Origin: an uncultured Pelagibacteraceae bacterium
Lineage (GTDB): Bacteria > Pseudomonadota > Alphaproteobacteria > Pelagibacterales > Pelagibacteraceae
Length of the DNA stretch: 64,000 nt
Assembly: GCA_902576045.1 (NCBI GenBank)
Contig: CACGTU010000001.1
Coordinates: forward strand, 1-64,000
Direction of reading: 5' to 3'
Shown: positions 63,534 to 64,000 of the stretch, piece by piece
Layout: each line of letters opens with the position of its first letter
How positions within the stretch are numbered: position 1 is the first letter of the stretch
Made by a program: the position numbers and the translations under genes
The notes under the pieces: model-generated
What the model saw: only the letters and a program-made list of their open reading frames with translations
What the model was told of the DNA's origin: nothing
Database searches by the model: none

Positions 63534-64000
63534 ACTTGTAATTCTTTTATCAATTTTTTTATTAATTCAATGCTTTCGCCACTTTTAATCAATGGGTAAA
63601 TTGTTTTTGCCTTTTCTAAGTCAGTTATAGCTTTTTCATACTCCTTTAATGATAAATAAATCTGAGCTCTACCTGATAGTGCTCCAAAATGTCTTGGCTC
63701 TAGAATTAAAACCTGTTCAATATCTTTTAAAGAAGCGTCATAATTTCCCATTAAAAATAGCAAAGTCGCTCTTTTATTCCAAGCTTCAGCCCAGCTGGGA
63801 TCTTCACTAATTACATCACTAAACAACTTAAGTGCCAGACGATATTGATTGTTATTCATTGAAAATGTGCCATTTTCAAGCTTATCAGTTAAATATTTAC
63901 TTTTTGGGTGAGTAACCCAATTTCTCCAAATATTTTTTTCAATATACTCTGCAGCATAAATACTTTCAGCTTTTTGCAATTCATCGAAAAGACTATTTAA
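63530..64000 (-). CDS. TPR-repeat protein, 5' end cut by window
   Basis: Tetratricopeptide protein; the frame stays open to the window edge (NSLFDELQKAES upstream of the TTG called by the ORF track), so the start is outside. Three TPRs are visible: NQYRLALKLFSDVISEDPSWAEAWNKRATLLFLMGNYDASLKDIEQVLILEPRHFGALSGRAQIYLSLKEYEKAITDLEKAKTIYP. The FDELQ...EYIEKNIWRNW segment is the usual alphaproteobacterial pre-TPR region. Function unknown, probably protein-protein scaffold. Confidence 0.85.
   Translation of the reverse strand, partial: LNSLFDELQKAESIYAAEYIEKNIWRNWVTHPKSKYLTDKLENGTFSMNNNQYRLALKLFSDVISEDPSWAEAWNKRATLLFLMGNYDASLKDIEQVLILEPRHFGALSGRAQIYLSLKEYEKAITDLEKAKTIYPLIKSGESIELIKKLIKELQV

Overview
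The window is about 64 kb of very A+T-rich, tightly packed chromosome that reads as a streamlined marine alphaproteobacterium of the SAR11 / Candidatus Pelagibacter type. Support: alphaproteobacterial gene orders (sucCD-sucAB-lpd; priA-atpHAGDC with the Fo genes elsewhere; rplU-rpmA-obgE-proBA-nadD-rsfS-ctpA-rppH; hisC-tyrA beside metX-metW; chvI-chvG-ahcY; tsaE-amgK-murU), a class I lysyl-tRNA synthetase, a DUF1476 F1-ATPase zeta subunit, a SAM-II riboswitch on metX, and gene spacing so short that start and stop codons routinely share bases. The species assignment is inference; no rRNA gene is present. No tRNA, rRNA, IS element, prophage or CRISPR was seen, and no gene-free stretch exceeds about 190 bases.

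Layout. 1-6.3 kb: TCA-cycle genes sucD (cut by the window edge), sucA, sucB, lpd. 6.4-13.2 kb: priA and the F1-ATPase operon. 13.2-19.8 kb (minus): rplU to rppH operon covering ribosomal proteins, Obg, proline and NAD synthesis, and a CtpA protease. 19.8-24.4 kb: gloB-metW-metX behind a SAM-II riboswitch, facing hisC-tyrA. 24.4-28 kb: NlpC/P60 peptidase, AmpG-like permease, TrkH. 28-31.5 kb: lysS, pyrD, rpmB, queuosine-precursor transporter. 31.5-35.4 kb (minus): polyamine cluster (ODC, deoxyhypusine-synthase-like enzyme, PhzF-like protein, ureohydrolase) behind an intrinsic terminator in its leader. 35.5-45.2 kb: orphan RegA-type regulator, bioY, polA, ChvI-ChvG, ahcY, tsaE, amgK, murU. 45.2-52.8 kb: gpmA, zeta subunit, secreted nuclease, lysozyme-like lipoprotein, an RND pump whose adaptor lacks the usual coiled-coil hairpin, sseA, msrA. 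52.9-64 kb: DMT permease, alkA, purine salvage pair, small lipoprotein, heat-regulated hsp20, oligopeptidase B, J-domain protein, a DapA-like lyase, cfa, a lysine-rich protein and a TPR protein cut by the edge.

Functional themes. Energy: 2-oxoglutarate to succinate, feeding respiration and the F1 motor with its zeta inhibitor. Cell-wall recycling: AmpG-like import, NlpC/P60 peptidase, AmgK and MurU, supporting salvage of muropeptides without de novo UDP-MurNAc synthesis. Methionine/SAM: metXW under SAM control, and ahcY. Polyamines: ornithine to putrescine and probably homospermidine.

Most notable signals: a one-base shift separating the first 11 codons of sucA from the rest; a ROSE-like RNA thermometer beneath a sigma-32 promoter on hsp20; a terminator/antiterminator leader on the ODC operon; a hairpin-less RND adaptor; loss of the PTS genes from between chvG and ahcY; and tail-to-tail genes that share palindromic stop codons.
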